21,658 nucleotides of DNA from CAVWXT01 sp963759115 (GCA_963759115.1 CAVWXT010000021.1:1-21658); one strand, 5' to 3'; shown: positions 1-10,010, counted from the first letter of the stretch. A program made the numbers and translations. The notes: generated by a model not told the origin, from the letters alone.

Positions 1-1151
1 GACGCCAACGGCCTGGCCCGGTACGTCGATCTCCAGGTCCTCGGCGTTTGGGAGGACTGGCGGACCAAGGCGGGCCGGATCGACCTGTCGGAGAGCCAGC
101 TCGACCGGTGGGGCTCGACGGTGGCGGCCGGCTGGGGCATGGCGGGCAGGAAGGTGCCGGTGGTCTTGTTCCACGACTGGGGTTTCGGCGGCTTCCCGTG
201 GATGGAAGTTCCGCCCGAGGACCGCCGGCTTTGGATTCGCGTCCGTGGGGCGGAAATCTACGCGGCCGGCGGATTTTTCGCCTTCCCCGTACACGGCCCG
301 TCCGGCAACGATGCTCGGCAGGACGGCACGCTCTGGCCGAGATCGCCCGGCAGAGCCGGTTCTACCACAGCACCAGGAACTCTACCTGGATGCCGAACTC
401 CTGGGCTTCGAGCCCTTGGAGACCAGCGAGCCGGGACTCAGCCTGGCCCTGTGGAGGCGCACGTCGCCGCCGAGCCTGATCCTCCACGTAATCAACCGCC
501 AGGCCGACGACGGGAAGGCCGAAGCGTCGCGGCCCCGTGGCCGTCACGCTGCCCACCGACCGCGTGCCGCAGGAGCGTCCGCGTCGTCTCTCCCGACTGG
601 CAGGGCGAGAAGCGTGGAGAGGCCCGTGCAAGCGGCGGCAAAGCTGGCCGTCACGCTGCCCGAGTTGGAGGCGTACAGCGTGGCGATCCTCCAGTACGAC
701 CGGTTGCCCGAGGTGACGCTCTCCGGCCGGCGGATCGTCCCTTCCTGGCAGTGGGCGCGGCCTGCCCGCAACGAGTTCGTCGTCCAGAAAGGGGGCCTCG
801 TGCGGGACCAGTGGGCATTGCCGGGGATGCTCCAGGGGAGGCTGCACCAGCACCTCCGCAACCCGCCCACCTTCGTTGTGAACATGCCCAAGGGCGGCTC
901 CCTGGCGGGTCCATGTCCTCGGCGTGGCCACCCTCGGGGCCAAGCTCCAGTGGCAGGTGGACGGCCGGGTCGAAAAGGTGATCGACCTGCCCGACCGGGA
1001 CGGCAAGAACGACGCGATGGCCAAGGAGTACGACCAGACATTCGAGCTCCCCATCCCGCCGGGCCGCCACCGGCTCACGCTGGACAACGTGGGCGGCGAC
1101 TGGGCCTGCATCGGCTGGTACGCCTTCACGGGCGAGATGCTGGACCCGTAG
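1..1151 (+). CDS. Secreted glycosidase-like protein, C-terminal part (5' end outside window)
   Basis: The reading enters from the left edge and ends at the stop at 1149-1151. Across four or more frame changes it gives a continuous protein-like sequence. The first part contains YVDLQVLGVWEDW and a segment rich in aromatic residues, as in a TIM-barrel glycosidase. A beta-rich middle part has AVTLPELEAYSVAILQYD. The last 100 residues form a sandwich-like module with RNPPTFVVNMPKGG, LPDRDGKND and LDNVGGDWACIGWYAF. Tail modules of that last type (ligand-binding-like, 'DNxGxDW') occur at the end of secreted glycosidases in Planctomycetes and relatives. The family of the catalytic part is not certain; a GH66-like or other TIM-barrel glycosidase is possible. 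The downstream DUF1080 gene follows after 42 bases with a clear ribosome-binding site, so the two may be cotranscribed. Confidence 0.6.
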
Positions 1152-1193
1152 CCCGACGTTCTCGATGGCGGGTAGAAATGGAGGAGAACCACA

Positions 1194-1969
1194 ATGATCC
1201 GCAAGAACCAGTATTCGTCTCTGCCTGGGCATTTGGGCTTCCCTGGCCGTCTCGGGCATCGCCACGCAGAGGAACAGCCGAAGGTCGTGGACACCACGCC
1301 CGGCAGGCCGCCTTCGGACGCCATCGTGCTCTTCGACGGCGGCAGCACCGACGCCTTCCTGAACGTCAAGGGCACGCCCTGCCAGTGGCCGGTCGTGGAC
1401 GGGGCGATGGTCGTCAAGGACGGCTTCATCGTGTCGAAGCTCCACTTCCGTGATGCCCAGATCCACGTCGAGTTCGCCGTGCCCGACGAGAAGAAGAAGG
1501 GCGGCTGGGCGGGCAATAGCGGCGTCTACATCTTCGGCATGTACGAGATGCAGATCCTCAACTCCTACCAGAACCCGGTCGAGCCCAAGGAGACGCTGGG
1601 CGCCCTGTACGGCATCTCGCCGCCGCTGGTCAATGCCGCCCGGAAGCTCAACGAGTGGCAGGTCTACGACATCGTCTACGTCGCGCCCCGCCGGGACGCC
1701 AAGGGAAAGGTGGCCGAACCGGGCTCGATCACGGCGCTGCTCAACGGCGTGCTGGTGCAGCACAATGCCCGACTTCACCGAGAGCATCTCCCGCTGGAAC
1801 CCCTTGCGTTACCAGAACGACCCCCTATACCGACAAGATCCTTGCCAGCATCCTCAAGACCGGCTGCGGCCCGCTGTTCCTTCAGGACCACCACGGCAGC
1901 CCGGTACGGTTCCGCAACATCTGGATCAGGCCGCTGGACGACAAGGCCAAGGTGTTCGGGGAGCGATGA
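1194..1969 (+). CDS. DUF1080 protein (3-keto-disaccharide hydrolase family), secreted
   Basis: The ATG at 1194 follows a strong ribosome-binding site (ggaggag). The family is recognisable from IVLFDGGSTDAFLN, GGWAGNSGVYIFGMYEMQIL, a late LQDHHGSPVRFRNIWIRPL and a length of about 258 residues, normal for a single DUF1080 domain. DUF1080 is a concanavalin-like beta-sandwich fold; characterised members hydrolyse 3-keto-glycosides. The N-terminus is only a signal peptide if the frame is shifted twice: MIRKNQYSS, then LCLGIWASLAVSGIAT in the next frame, then back before AEEQPKVV. Two more frame changes lie near 1768 and 1828, close to the C-terminus. The product is probably exported and acts on oligosaccharides next to the oxidoreductases elsewhere in the window. 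The family call is secure; substrate is unknown. Confidence 0.85.
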
Positions 1970-1998
1970 CGGCGACCACCAGTCCAGGAGGCATTCCG

Positions 1999-3016
1999 AT
2001 GCCACTCGCCCAACTCGTCAGCCACCTGCGACACGCTGCCGCCATCGGCGTCGCCTCATCGAAGGGCTGCTCACGACGCAACCGTGCGTCGGTCAGGTCG
2101 GCGAGCAGCCGCAACGGAAGCGACCACGAAGTCACCGTCCTGGGTGCGGGTAGTGGAGAAGGCTCCGTTCTCGCCGAGGGACACGGCGGAGGACGTTGTG
2201 TTCGACGGCAGGATGTGGCTCAGCAACGGCTACGTCGATGGCGGGAAGCTCGGTGCGACTTGTGGTCGTCGAGCGACGGCGTCAGGTGGGAGCTGGTGAC
2301 CGACAACACGCCATACGACGGCTACAGCGAGATGGTCGTCCATGACGGGAAGATGTGGGCGGTGAAGGCCAGCGTCTGGAACTCGTCGGACGGCGTGAGC
2401 TGGAAGCATGGTCTCCCCGAAGACGCCCTTCGGCGCGAGGGGCTACGGGGAGCTGGTGGTCTTCCGTGGCCGGATGTGGCAGCTCGGCAGCGGCAACGAC
2501 GTGTGGAACTCCACGGACGGCGTCAAGTGGGAATGCGCGACCGCCGACGCCCCCTTCGGGCCCCGCTACGGCTCGGCAGTGACGGTCTACGGGGACAAGC
2601 TCTGGCTCATGGGCGGTGCCACTTCCAGGCCAGCGACCCGCCGGAGAAGCACTACCCGAAGTACACGACCTACAACGACGTTCGGTGCTCCTCGGACGGC
2701 GAGCTGGACTCGGGTGCTTGAGCACGCGCCTTGGGCGGAGCGCATGTGGTTCGTGGCCAAGGCGTACGCCGGGAAGCTCTGGATCCTCGGCGGGTTCAGT
2801 AACCGGAAGAGCGTCAACTTCGCCGAAGCCTGGCACACCGAGGACGGCAGGACCTGGCAGGAGTACAAGTCGGTCCCCATGTTCTCGCCCCGGCACGAGG
2901 TCACTCCCTACGTCTTCAACGGCAGCCTCTGGGTGGTCGGCGGCAACAGTTGGCCGCTGATGAACGACGTGTGGCGGCTGACGTTGCCGGAAGGCAAGGA
3001 GGGCGGCAAGCAGTAG
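1999..3016 (+). CDS. Kelch/galactose-oxidase-like beta-propeller protein
   Basis: The ATG at 1999 sits behind ggagg, 29 bases after the DUF1080 stop, so this is likely the next gene of the same operon. The body is built of repeating blades of 40-60 residues, each with a hydrophobic strand, a GRMWxxG- or GKLWILGG-type turn and a DGxxW motif: WSSSDGVRWELV, WNSSDGVSWK, WNSTDGVKWECA and HTEDGRTWQEYK. The protein ends WVVGGNSWPLMNDVWRLTLP. Such propellers are usually secreted binding or scaffold proteins; I see no copper-oxidase residues that would make this a galactose oxidase. At least five frame changes are needed, including one near 2408 and two between 2620 and 2720. The first 30 codons are ambiguous: a signal peptide is expected but no single frame gives a convincing one. 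Confidence 0.75.
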
Positions 3017-3161
3017 ATGGACCGGCTGGTGACAGGCGGCACGGTCGGCGATGAAGTTTGCGATTTCGCCTCGCCCCGGTTCGGGCAAGACCGTCCGCAA
3101 TTCTGTCGTATGCCATCTGCCTTGACGGAACTGATCTCCAGGGAAGTCGGCAGGACGTCTG

Positions 3162-4712
3162 TCAATTCCGCTGTTGCATCTTGGCTGAAAGTACTCGATG
3201 ATCGCCTCGCGATGCTTCAAGCCGGGCGGAGGCACGTTCGGCCCCTGGATCTGCGGCGATTGAAGATCCACATAGCACGTCGGCACCGGCTGGGGCCGCC
3301 AAGCCGCAATGGCTGCCGTCAGTCGCTTGACCTTCGCCTGAACCTCCGGCGAATGGTAGAGGTTGTGCATCTCCAGCGGGTCCTTTTGCAGGTCGAAGAA
3401 AAGGCTCTCGCCAGGCGACCATGCCGACGAGGATGAGTTTGTCGAGATCGCGTGCGGGCCATCGCCAGCTCTGGCCCGTATTCGCAGAAGACGACCTCGC
3501 GCCCGGGCCTTCCGTGCCGAGATCCTCGCCACGCATTTCGGCGGCCGGCTGGAGACCGGCCGCCCGGCACAGCGTGGGGGCCAGGTCGACGTTGCTCACC
3601 AGTCGCTGCGAGACCGAGCCCGCGCGGCGGCCGTCCGGCCACTTGATCACCAGCGGCACCTTGACCAGCGGATCGTACATGTGGTTGCCCTTCAGCAGCA
3701 GGTGGTGGTATCCCAGGTACTCGCCGTGATCGGCGGTGAAGACGATCAGCGTGTTGTCGTAGAGGCGTTTCTCCTTCAGCAAGGCGATCAGCCGTCCCAC
3801 GTGATGGTCGATCTGCGAGATCGTGGCGTAGTAGTAGGCCATGGCGCGGCGCAGGCTCGGCCTCGGTCAGGCGATCGTTGGGAAAGTAGCCGCGACTGAA
3901 GCTTGAGATCGTGATCGAAGTTCTTTTCGCGTCCAGCCGGGCAGGATCGTGAGCTTCTGGGGGTCGTACATCGTGTGCCACGGCGCGGGCGGATCGAACG
4001 GATGATGGGGCTTGATGAAGCCGACCATCAGCAGATGGCTTTCCCGCGCGTCCCACGATCGGACGGTCTCCACGGCGCGGTCGGCAATCCAGGTGGTCGA
4101 GTGATGGGCTTCCGGCAGGTTGGAGACCATCGCCCCCAACGTGTCCCAATACTCCTGCGGCGCGTGCTGGCGATACTCGGCTCGCTGGTCTTCCAGGTCG
4201 TTCCGGTCGACCAAGCCGAGGCGCATCAGGTAGCGGTGGTAGTCGTCGTCCCAACGCCCCGGCCCGTCCTGCTCGGCGAGCATCAGTTCGTCGAAGCCCA
4301 CGTCCAGGTAGGTCGGCGTGAAATGCATCTTGCCGACCGCCTTGGTACGGTAGCCGGCAGCCCGGAAGATCCGGGGAAAGGTGGCGATCGTCGGCGAGAG
4401 GGTGCTGCGGTTGTCCCAGCCCGCATGCTCGTGCACGTATCGGCCCGAGAGCAGCGAGTATCGTGAAGGAGTGCAGACGGGAAACGGGCAGAAGCTGTTA
4501 GCGTACCGGACGCCGTCCCTCGCCAGACGGTCGATGTTGGGGGTCTTCACGTCCGGGTTGCCGTAGACGCCCAGGCAATCGAAGCGGAGCTGGTCCACGT
4601 GCAGGATGAGGACGTTCGGCCGCTTCGTCGCGGCGGACTGCGACCAGAGAGTGCCTGGGATCGCCCACAGGGCTAACACGAGTACCAGACTGGAGGCGGA
4701 AGTGCTGCGCAT
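3162..4712 (-). CDS. Secreted type-I (formylglycine) sulfatase
   Basis: The ATG is at 4710-4712, preceded on its strand by aaggag. A signal peptide follows (MRSTSASSLVLVLALWAIPG up to about residue 25). The sulfatase domain starts with RPNVLILHVDQLRFDCLG, where Asp is a calcium ligand. The active-site signature is CTPSRYSLLSGRY; its Cys, encoded at 4473-4475, would be converted to formylglycine. Later motifs are GKMHFTPTYLDVGFDE, HHPFDPP and the metal site FTADHGEYLGYHHLLLKG, followed by C-terminal FFDLQKDPLEMHNLYH. About 516 residues, normal for the S1 family. It would release sulfate from glycans outside the cytoplasm. The frame changes near 3900, 3850, 3515, 3425 and 3180; the last one sets the C-terminus, so the stop at 3162 is likely but not certain. 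No gene for a maturation enzyme is seen here. Confidence 0.93.
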
Positions 4713-4729
4713 GGCGGGAGACTCCTTGA
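4710..4729 (-). promoter_or_regulatory. Extended ribosome-binding leader of the sulfatase
   Basis: Read on the minus strand, the 18 bases ending at the ATG are aaggagtctcccgccatg. The leader of the oxidoreductase at 11022 differs at one position. The aaggag core has the usual spacing to the start and settles the start codon. Confidence 0.6.
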
Positions 4730-4770
4730 ACGGTCTCGATTCTAGCACTCGCCGTTGCCGGCAGCGAGGA

Positions 4771-4803
4771 GGATCGGGGGCGGCGGCCCCCGCTGACCGA
4801 TCC
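4771..4803. other. Inverted repeat between divergent genes
   Basis: Arms ggatcgg (4771-4777) and ccgatcc (4797-4803) enclose a second, overlapping pair gggggc (4776-4781) and gccccc (4786-4791). The element lies in the 176-base gap between the divergent sulfatase and methyltransferase genes. It could be an operator or a structured leader. There is no T run, and the position upstream of both starts argues against a terminator. Function is inferred only from position. Confidence 0.4.
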
Positions 4804-4888
4804 TACCGTCTTGCGCCCCAATCCACTATCATAAGGCGACTGAACCTCGACAGGCCCCGAGCCTCCCGCCTCTGAAGGAGAATTGCCC

Positions 4889-5548
4889 ATGCCTCGGTCC
4901 AAGCCGGTCCTTGTCGGATTGCTTTGCCCTTGCCTGCTGGCGTTATGCACGCTCTTGCTCGGAACCGGGCTTCGCGCCGAGGACCGGGAGCAGTGGCAGC
5001 AGCCGGATCGGGTGATGTCGGACCTTCACTTGCGGCCCGGCACGAGGATCGCCGATGTCGGCTGCGGGACCGGTTACTTCACGTTCCGCCTTGCCAAGGC
5101 AGTTGGCCCCAAGGGCAAGGTCTTCGCCTTGGACGTCAGCTCCGACGCCTTGAAGCCAGTGCGAGAGGGGTGGAGAGGGAGAAGCTCGGCAGCGTCGAGG
5201 TGATCCAGTCGGAACCCCAAAAGACCGGCCTCCGTCCCCTGTCGCTGGACGCCGCTCTCGTGTGCCTCGTGCTTCACGAAGCCTCGCCGGACGACCGATT
5301 GCCCCTGATCCGCGATGTCGCACGCGGCGCTGAAGCCGGGCGGCTTCCTGTTCATCATCGACCACAGGAAGAGCCACGAGGTCAAGTTCAACCCTTACGA
5401 GAAGCTCATTCCTCGGGAGGACCTGGTCAAGTTCGGCACGGACGCCGGGCTCGTGCTCGACGCCGAGTTCCACTACCTCAAGTACCAGGTCTTCCTCCGC
5501 TTCCGCAAGCCGCCCGCGACGAATCCAGAGCCGGCAGGAAAGCAGTGA
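4889..5548 (+). CDS. Class I SAM-dependent methyltransferase with N-terminal signal peptide
   Basis: The ATG at 4889 is 8 bases after gaaggag; an in-frame TTG at 4883 is less likely. Residues 1-30 are a hydrophobic signal or anchor (VLVGLLCPCLLALCTLLLG, then LRAED). The Rossmann domain begins at about residue 45: PGTRIADVGCGTGYFTFRLA is motif I of SAM binding, FALDVSS the acidic end of strand 2, and ALKPGGFLFIIDHRKS the late strand/turn. Length is about 219 residues. Two frameshifts were worked out: one G too few at 5167-5170 (VREG/VEREKL) and one extra G near 5322 (VAR/ALKPGG). The substrate cannot be told. The puzzle is an apparent export signal on an enzyme that needs cytoplasmic SAM. The GH5 gene starts 28 bases later, so the two probably share a transcript. 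Confidence 0.85.
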
Positions 5549-5576
5549 CACGCCACCTTCATTCGGGAGGAATCAC

Positions 5577-6614
5577 ATGTCTGTCCTTCGTTCTCGCCTT
5601 GCCCTGCGTGTGGGCCTGCTGCTGACGGCAGTGTTCGGATCCCTGACTGCCCGAGCGCAAGAGGTTGCGGGCGGTTCGGACCCCCAGGAACTGAACAAGC
5701 GGCTTGGCCGTGGCGTCAACATCATCGGCTACGACCCGCTGTGGAGATCCCGCGACAAGGCCCGCTTTCAGGAGAAGCACTTCCGCCTGATCGCCGAGGT
5801 CGGCTTCAGCCACGTGCGAGCGAACCTTCATCCTTGGCGGGACCGCAAGATCGACGCCCAGAACCGCCTGGCAGACGACTGGCTGGAGGTGGTGGACTGG
5901 GTGGTCAAGCAGGCGATGCAGAACAAGCTGCTGGTGGTCCTCGACCTCCACGAGTTCCAGGCGATGGGGCGAGACGCCGAAGGGAACCGCGGAGCGGTTC
6001 CTGGCCACCTGGAAGCAGTTGGCTCAGCGATACCGCCAGGCATCCGACAAGGTCCTCTTCGAGATCCTGAACGAGCCCAACAAAAAGTTGACGCCGGAGT
6101 TGTGGAACCAGTACCTGCGGGAAGCCCTGGCTGTCATCCGCGCCTCGAACCCCAGTCGTGCCGTGGTCATCGGCCCCGCCTTCTGGAACCGCGTGGAGCA
6201 CCTGGACAAGCTGCGGCTTCCTGCCGAGGATCGGCACCTGATCGCCACGGTGCATTACTACAAGCCCATGTCGTTCACGCACCAAGGCGCGTCCTGGACG
6301 GGCCAGAAGGACAAGGTCGGCGTCCTGTGGAAGGGGACGGCCAGGAGCGTGCCGCCATTGAGCGTGATTTCGACAAGGTGCAGGCTTGGGCCAAGCAGCA
6401 CCAGCGGCCGGTCTACCTCCGCGAGTTCGGTGCCTACGACAAGGGCGAAATGGCTTCTCGTGTCCGCTACACGACCTTCGTGGCCCGGGAGGCGGAACGG
6501 CGGGGCTGGAGCTGGAGCTACTGGCAGTTCAACGGCGACTTCATCGTCTTCGACATGAAGACCCAGCAGTGGGTCGAGCCGATCCTCCGTGCCTTGATCC
6601 CGCTTGCGAAGTAG
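5577..6614 (+). CDS. Glycoside hydrolase family 5 (cellulase-type), secreted
   Basis: ATG at 5577 behind gggagg. A signal peptide (MSVLRSRLALRVGLLLTAVF, cleaved after about ARAQ) is followed by a single GH5 TIM barrel: LGRGVNIIGYDPLW, FSHVRANLHPW, KLLVVLDLHEFQAM, the acid/base motif FEILNEPN (Glu codon 6073-6075), HLIATVHYYKPMSFTHQG, the nucleophile motif PVYLREFGAY (Glu codon 6423-6425) and WSWSYWQFNGDF. These are the eight-strand landmarks of endo-beta-glucanases and mannanases of clan GH-A. About 345 residues, no extra binding domain. Two frameshifts: near 5990 (NR/ERFLATWKQL) and at 6341-6342, where one C seems missing from a C run. Both catalytic glutamates are present, so the enzyme should be active if the indels are artefacts. 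Substrate may be beta-glucan or mannan. Confidence 0.93.
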   Translation: MSVLRSRLALRVGLLLTAVFGSLTARAQEVAGGSDPQELNKRLGRGVNIIGYDPLWRSRDKARFQEKHFRLIAEVGFSHVRANLHPWRDRKIDAQNRLADDWLEVVDWVVKQAMQNKLLVVLDLHEFQAMGRDAEGNRGAVPGHLEAVGSAIPPGIRQGPLRDPERAQQKVDAGVVEPVPAGSPGCHPRLEPQSCRGHRPRLLEPRGAPGQAAASCRGSAPDRHGALLQAHVVHAPRRVLDGPEGQGRRPVEGDGQERAAIERDFDKVQAWAKQHQRPVYLREFGAYDKGEMASRVRYTTFVAREAERRGWSWSYWQFNGDFIVFDMKTQQWVEPILRALIPLAK

Positions 6615-6679
6615 AGGAGGCGGTCTCCAAGGCAACCCTTACCATCCTGGACTTCTGGCAGTTCAAAAAGGGACACAGC

Positions 6680-9540
6680 ATGAAACGATTACTTCACCAT
6701 CGCAATGCTCGTTGCTTTCACAGGCGCACTGTCTGCGGGCGAACGGGATGTGGTCAAACCGATGATCGGCGGACAAGTTGATCTCGGCAAGGCTCACTCA
6801 GCAGGAAATGACGGGCGGCGAAATCGACCGGCGCATCATGGACTTGATTTACAAGAACTACATGGTTCTCAACCTGGACCGGGACTGGCTGGACAAGTTC
6901 AGGAACCGCACGGCCCGCGGTGATACACGCAACGTGTACTACGGCATCGGCAAGGTCCTGGACGCGGGCAGCCTGTTTGCCCAATATACCGGCGACCCGA
7001 AAGTTGCCCAACGAACGCAGTACATTATGGATCAACTGCGGGCTTCCCGTGATCCGGACGGATACCTGGGGTTTTGGAACGTCGAGACGAACAACTATCA
7101 AAACGTCGTCAACTGGATTCTCCACGAGCAGGAATACATCAATCTGGCGTTGGTGCGGAACTATCGCACGACGGGAAATCCCCAATCCCTGGCGGACGCG
7201 AGAGTCATGGCCGACTACATCATGAGGATGTTCCCCGCGAACGATAATGGGGAACATATTATTCCCGCCGGAACGTCCATTGCGGGAATCACGGAAGGAT
7301 TCGTCGAACTGTATCGTGTGACCGGCGACAAGAAGTATCTGGACTTCGCCAGGAACCTGCAATACGAGCCGCACTGGTATTACCTGAAACCGTTCGATGC
7401 GTGGGAGAAGAATATCTCCAAGGCACGCTACCACGTCTACGTCATGCTGTCGCACATGTACCCCGACACGGAACTGTATCGTTTGATCGGCGGCGACGAT
7501 TACCTCAAGAAGAGCCTGTGGATGAAACAGGAATTGCTCGAACGGGGACGCGGCGGCCTGCTGGTTACCGGTTCAACCTCCGAAGGAGAGCATTTCACGT
7601 ACAATCAAAACGGTGCGGGGATGATCGAAGAATCGTGCGTTACGGCCTATTTTCTCCGCTGGATCGACAGCCTCATGCGATTGGAAGGCGATATGCGGTA
7701 TGGGGATATTATGGAACGGACGATTTACAACGCCCTGTTCGGGGCGCAGTCCCCGGACGGTCGCCATATTTGCTACTTCACGCCGTTTACCGGGAAGAGG
7801 AGTTTTCAAAGCGGCGATACCTTCTGCTGCAACGGCAACTTCCGACGCGCGGTTGCCGAACTGCCGCAGAAGGTGTACTACCGCACCCAGGACGGCGGTA
7901 TCGCGCTGAACCTGTTCACCAGCTCTGACAAGAAATTCGATGTCAACGGCAAGACCGTTGAAATCAAAGAGGAAACCGAATATCCGAACTCCGGCGAAGT
8001 CAAACTGACGTTTACGTGTTCCGAACCGGTGGAGTTCGCGTTCCGATTCCGCACTCCGCGCTGGGCGGAAAGGATTGAGTGTGCCGTGGGCGATGTGCCC
8101 TGCGCCCTGACTAAGTCGCAACTCGGCTGCGCGGAAATCAAACGGCTTTGGAAATCCGGCGACACTCTGACCCTCTCAATGCCGATGAACTGGCGTTTCG
8201 TTCGCGGTCGGATGATTCAGGAAGGCCGCGTGGCCCTGATGCGGGGACCGGTTCTGTTTACGTTCAGCGAGAAACTGAACGCGGAAGTCCTCAAGAAATG
8301 CCCGGAACCCCGTGATCTGGTTCTCGATCCGACCAGTATCGGCAACCCGATCCTGGACGATTCCGTCCGTCCCAACGGACAGAAGGTTGTCGTTAAAGCC
8401 TGGACGAATCCCGAACGCACGGGTGACCCGGTCGATGTCGTTCTGACGGAGTTCGTCGATCCCGAACGGTATCGACGTGTATTTCAAGATTCCGAATCTC
8501 AACGATGACGAAACCGATTCGTATCGTAGACGACGAATTGCTCTCGGAACCGCGTCAAGTCGGCCACCGGGGAGATTACGATGGCGTGGTATGGTCCGAA
8601 AAGCGATAGCCACTGGAAGGATCTGTTCGCCGTGGACGGCGAATTGGTTGCCGATTTGGCTGCCGATTACCAGAACCCGCAGGGCAAGCAGAACGTGCCG
8701 GCTAGTGTTTCCCGACAAATCGAAATCCGGTTCGTGGTCGCTGTTCAACTGCAAGAACGACGCTCTGCTGTCCGCCGCCAAAGAGTCCGACCGGAAGCAG
8801 TTGAACTCAAAGTTCAAGGTTGAGGGCTGCCCGGTTGGATACGCTTACGGTCTGGAAGGAGGCGCGAACCTGGGCTTCTTCGCCGATTACATGCCTGCGC
8901 AGAACATGGAGGAAAACTGGGGACGGCATTTTTCGAGAGACATGTTCGACCGGTTTATTCCGGCCGACCAGCGAAGACAGTTCCTGATTACCCATCCGAT
9001 AGCCGATGTGGACAGCTATAACGTGATCCGCTGGACTCCCGGCTCGCAGCTTTCCACGCAAGAGTATTGCCATTTCGGGAAAGCTGTTCACCAATCCCGG
9101 TGGCAACGGGGTTTCACTGAAGCTCGTCAACTGGAAACATGACAAAACGCCGGTGGTTCTTGATGCTCTGTATCTGGAACAGGGACGAAAGGGAACCAGC
9201 GCCTACCAATCCGAGTTTGTCGTTCACATCAATCCCGGCGAGCTGGGAAAGCACGTCGATATTGCTATCGGCAACAACGGGGATTACATCTGCGATGCGA
9301 CGGCGTTGAGGCTCCGCGTTTACGCGACCGACAAGCGGTCACGAAACGCCCGGTGTGGACGTTACCAAAAAGGTGCAGTCCGTGTTCCAGGGCAAGTTCA
9401 AGACGGACTTGGGCAAGTACGCAGACCTTTTCGGCGATCCCGCCCCAGGTCAGGAGAAAACGCTCAAACTCAGAGTGCAAGACCTGGGCGGTAACATCAA
9501 GTATATGGAACTGCCCGAAGACGCCCCAATTGAACTGTAA
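6680..9540 (+). CDS. GH127 (DUF1680) beta-L-arabinofuranosidase-type protein with a long C-terminal extension
   Basis: ATG at 6680, 7 bases after aaggg. A signal peptide appears once one frame change is allowed (MKRLL, then TIAMLVAFTGALSAGE). From 6775 to about 8470 the frame is unbroken. The (alpha/alpha)6 barrel shows DPDGYLGFWN, HEQEYINLALVRNY and the GH127 zinc/nucleophile residues: E-x-C in GMIEESCVTAYF (codons 7630 and 7636) and Cys-Cys in TFCCNGN (7825-7830). The usual C-terminal sandwich follows (ALMRGPVLFTF, YFKIPNLNDDETDS). Unlike normal members of 620-700 residues, readable sequence continues for some 320 more (MAWYGPKSDSHWKDLFAVDG ... KYMELPEDAPIEL) to a double stop at 9538-9543. 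That tail crosses about six +1 shifts. Alternatively the GH127 ends at about 8607 and a separate gene starts at ATG 8581 (gggga upstream). Base composition is visibly less GC-rich than in neighbours. Confidence 0.85.
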
Positions 9541-9553
9541 TAAGGGCGAATCG

Positions 9554-10004
9554 GTGCCGAGCGAACCTATTCGCACCTGGCTCAAACGCCAAACCCGGAA
9601 CCTATGCCCTGGTGCTTGTCGCCATGAAGCGGCAGACGATCTCCGTGGGCAAGCTCGGAACCTTCGGCGTCCGGCCGGGCTTCTACGTGTACGTCGGAAG
9701 TGCCCTCGGCCCGGGCGGGCTGGCGGCTGGGGTCGGACGGCACGCCCGACAGGAGAAAACGCTGCGCTGGCACGTGGACTACCTGCGTGCGGTCACCGAC
9801 CTAGTCGAGGTCTGGTTCAGACCGGGAAGGCGGCGGCGGGAATGCTCGTGGGCGGAGAGGTTGGCCGGGATGCCGGGAGCGGGAACTCCGATGCCGGGCT
9901 TCGGCGCGTCCGACTGTGGCTGCCGGTCGCACCTGTTTTGTTTCGAGGAGCGGCCGGTGCCGACGATCGCCGGGATCGAGGTGTGGCCGTGCAACCGGAG
10001 GTAA
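9554..10004 (+). CDS. DUF123 protein (GIY-YIG-like nuclease family)
   Basis: Residues are diagnostic of DUF123, a GIY-YIG-superfamily variant found alone or fused to endonuclease III in archaea and some bacteria: PGTYALVLVA near the N-terminus, GFYVYVGSALGPGGLAA (the GIY-YIG equivalent), RHARQEKTLRWHVDYL with the conserved His pair, and MPGFGASDCGCRSHLFCF at the end. About 150 residues, the normal size of a stand-alone protein. The start is a choice: GTG at 9554 has aaggg 7 bases upstream but needs one frame change (extra C at 9594-9596) to reach the domain; GTG at 9612 is in frame but would cut off the conserved GTY strand. The gene lies 13 bases after the GH127 stop but is unrelated to sugar metabolism. 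Role is presumed in DNA handling; unproven for this family. Confidence 0.82.
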
Positions 10005-10010
10005 GCCCTG

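Noticed and set aside
362..1787. Long minus-strand frames over the first two genes
   Set aside because: No motifs; they mirror the plus-strand glycosidase-like and DUF1080 genes, which carry recognisable family sequence.
1999..3016. Galactose oxidase function for the propeller protein
   Set aside because: Only the propeller blades are visible; no Cys-Tyr cofactor or copper-ligand pattern could be identified.
3017..3161. Search for a terminator between the kelch gene and the sulfatase
   Set aside because: No stable inverted repeat found in the gap.
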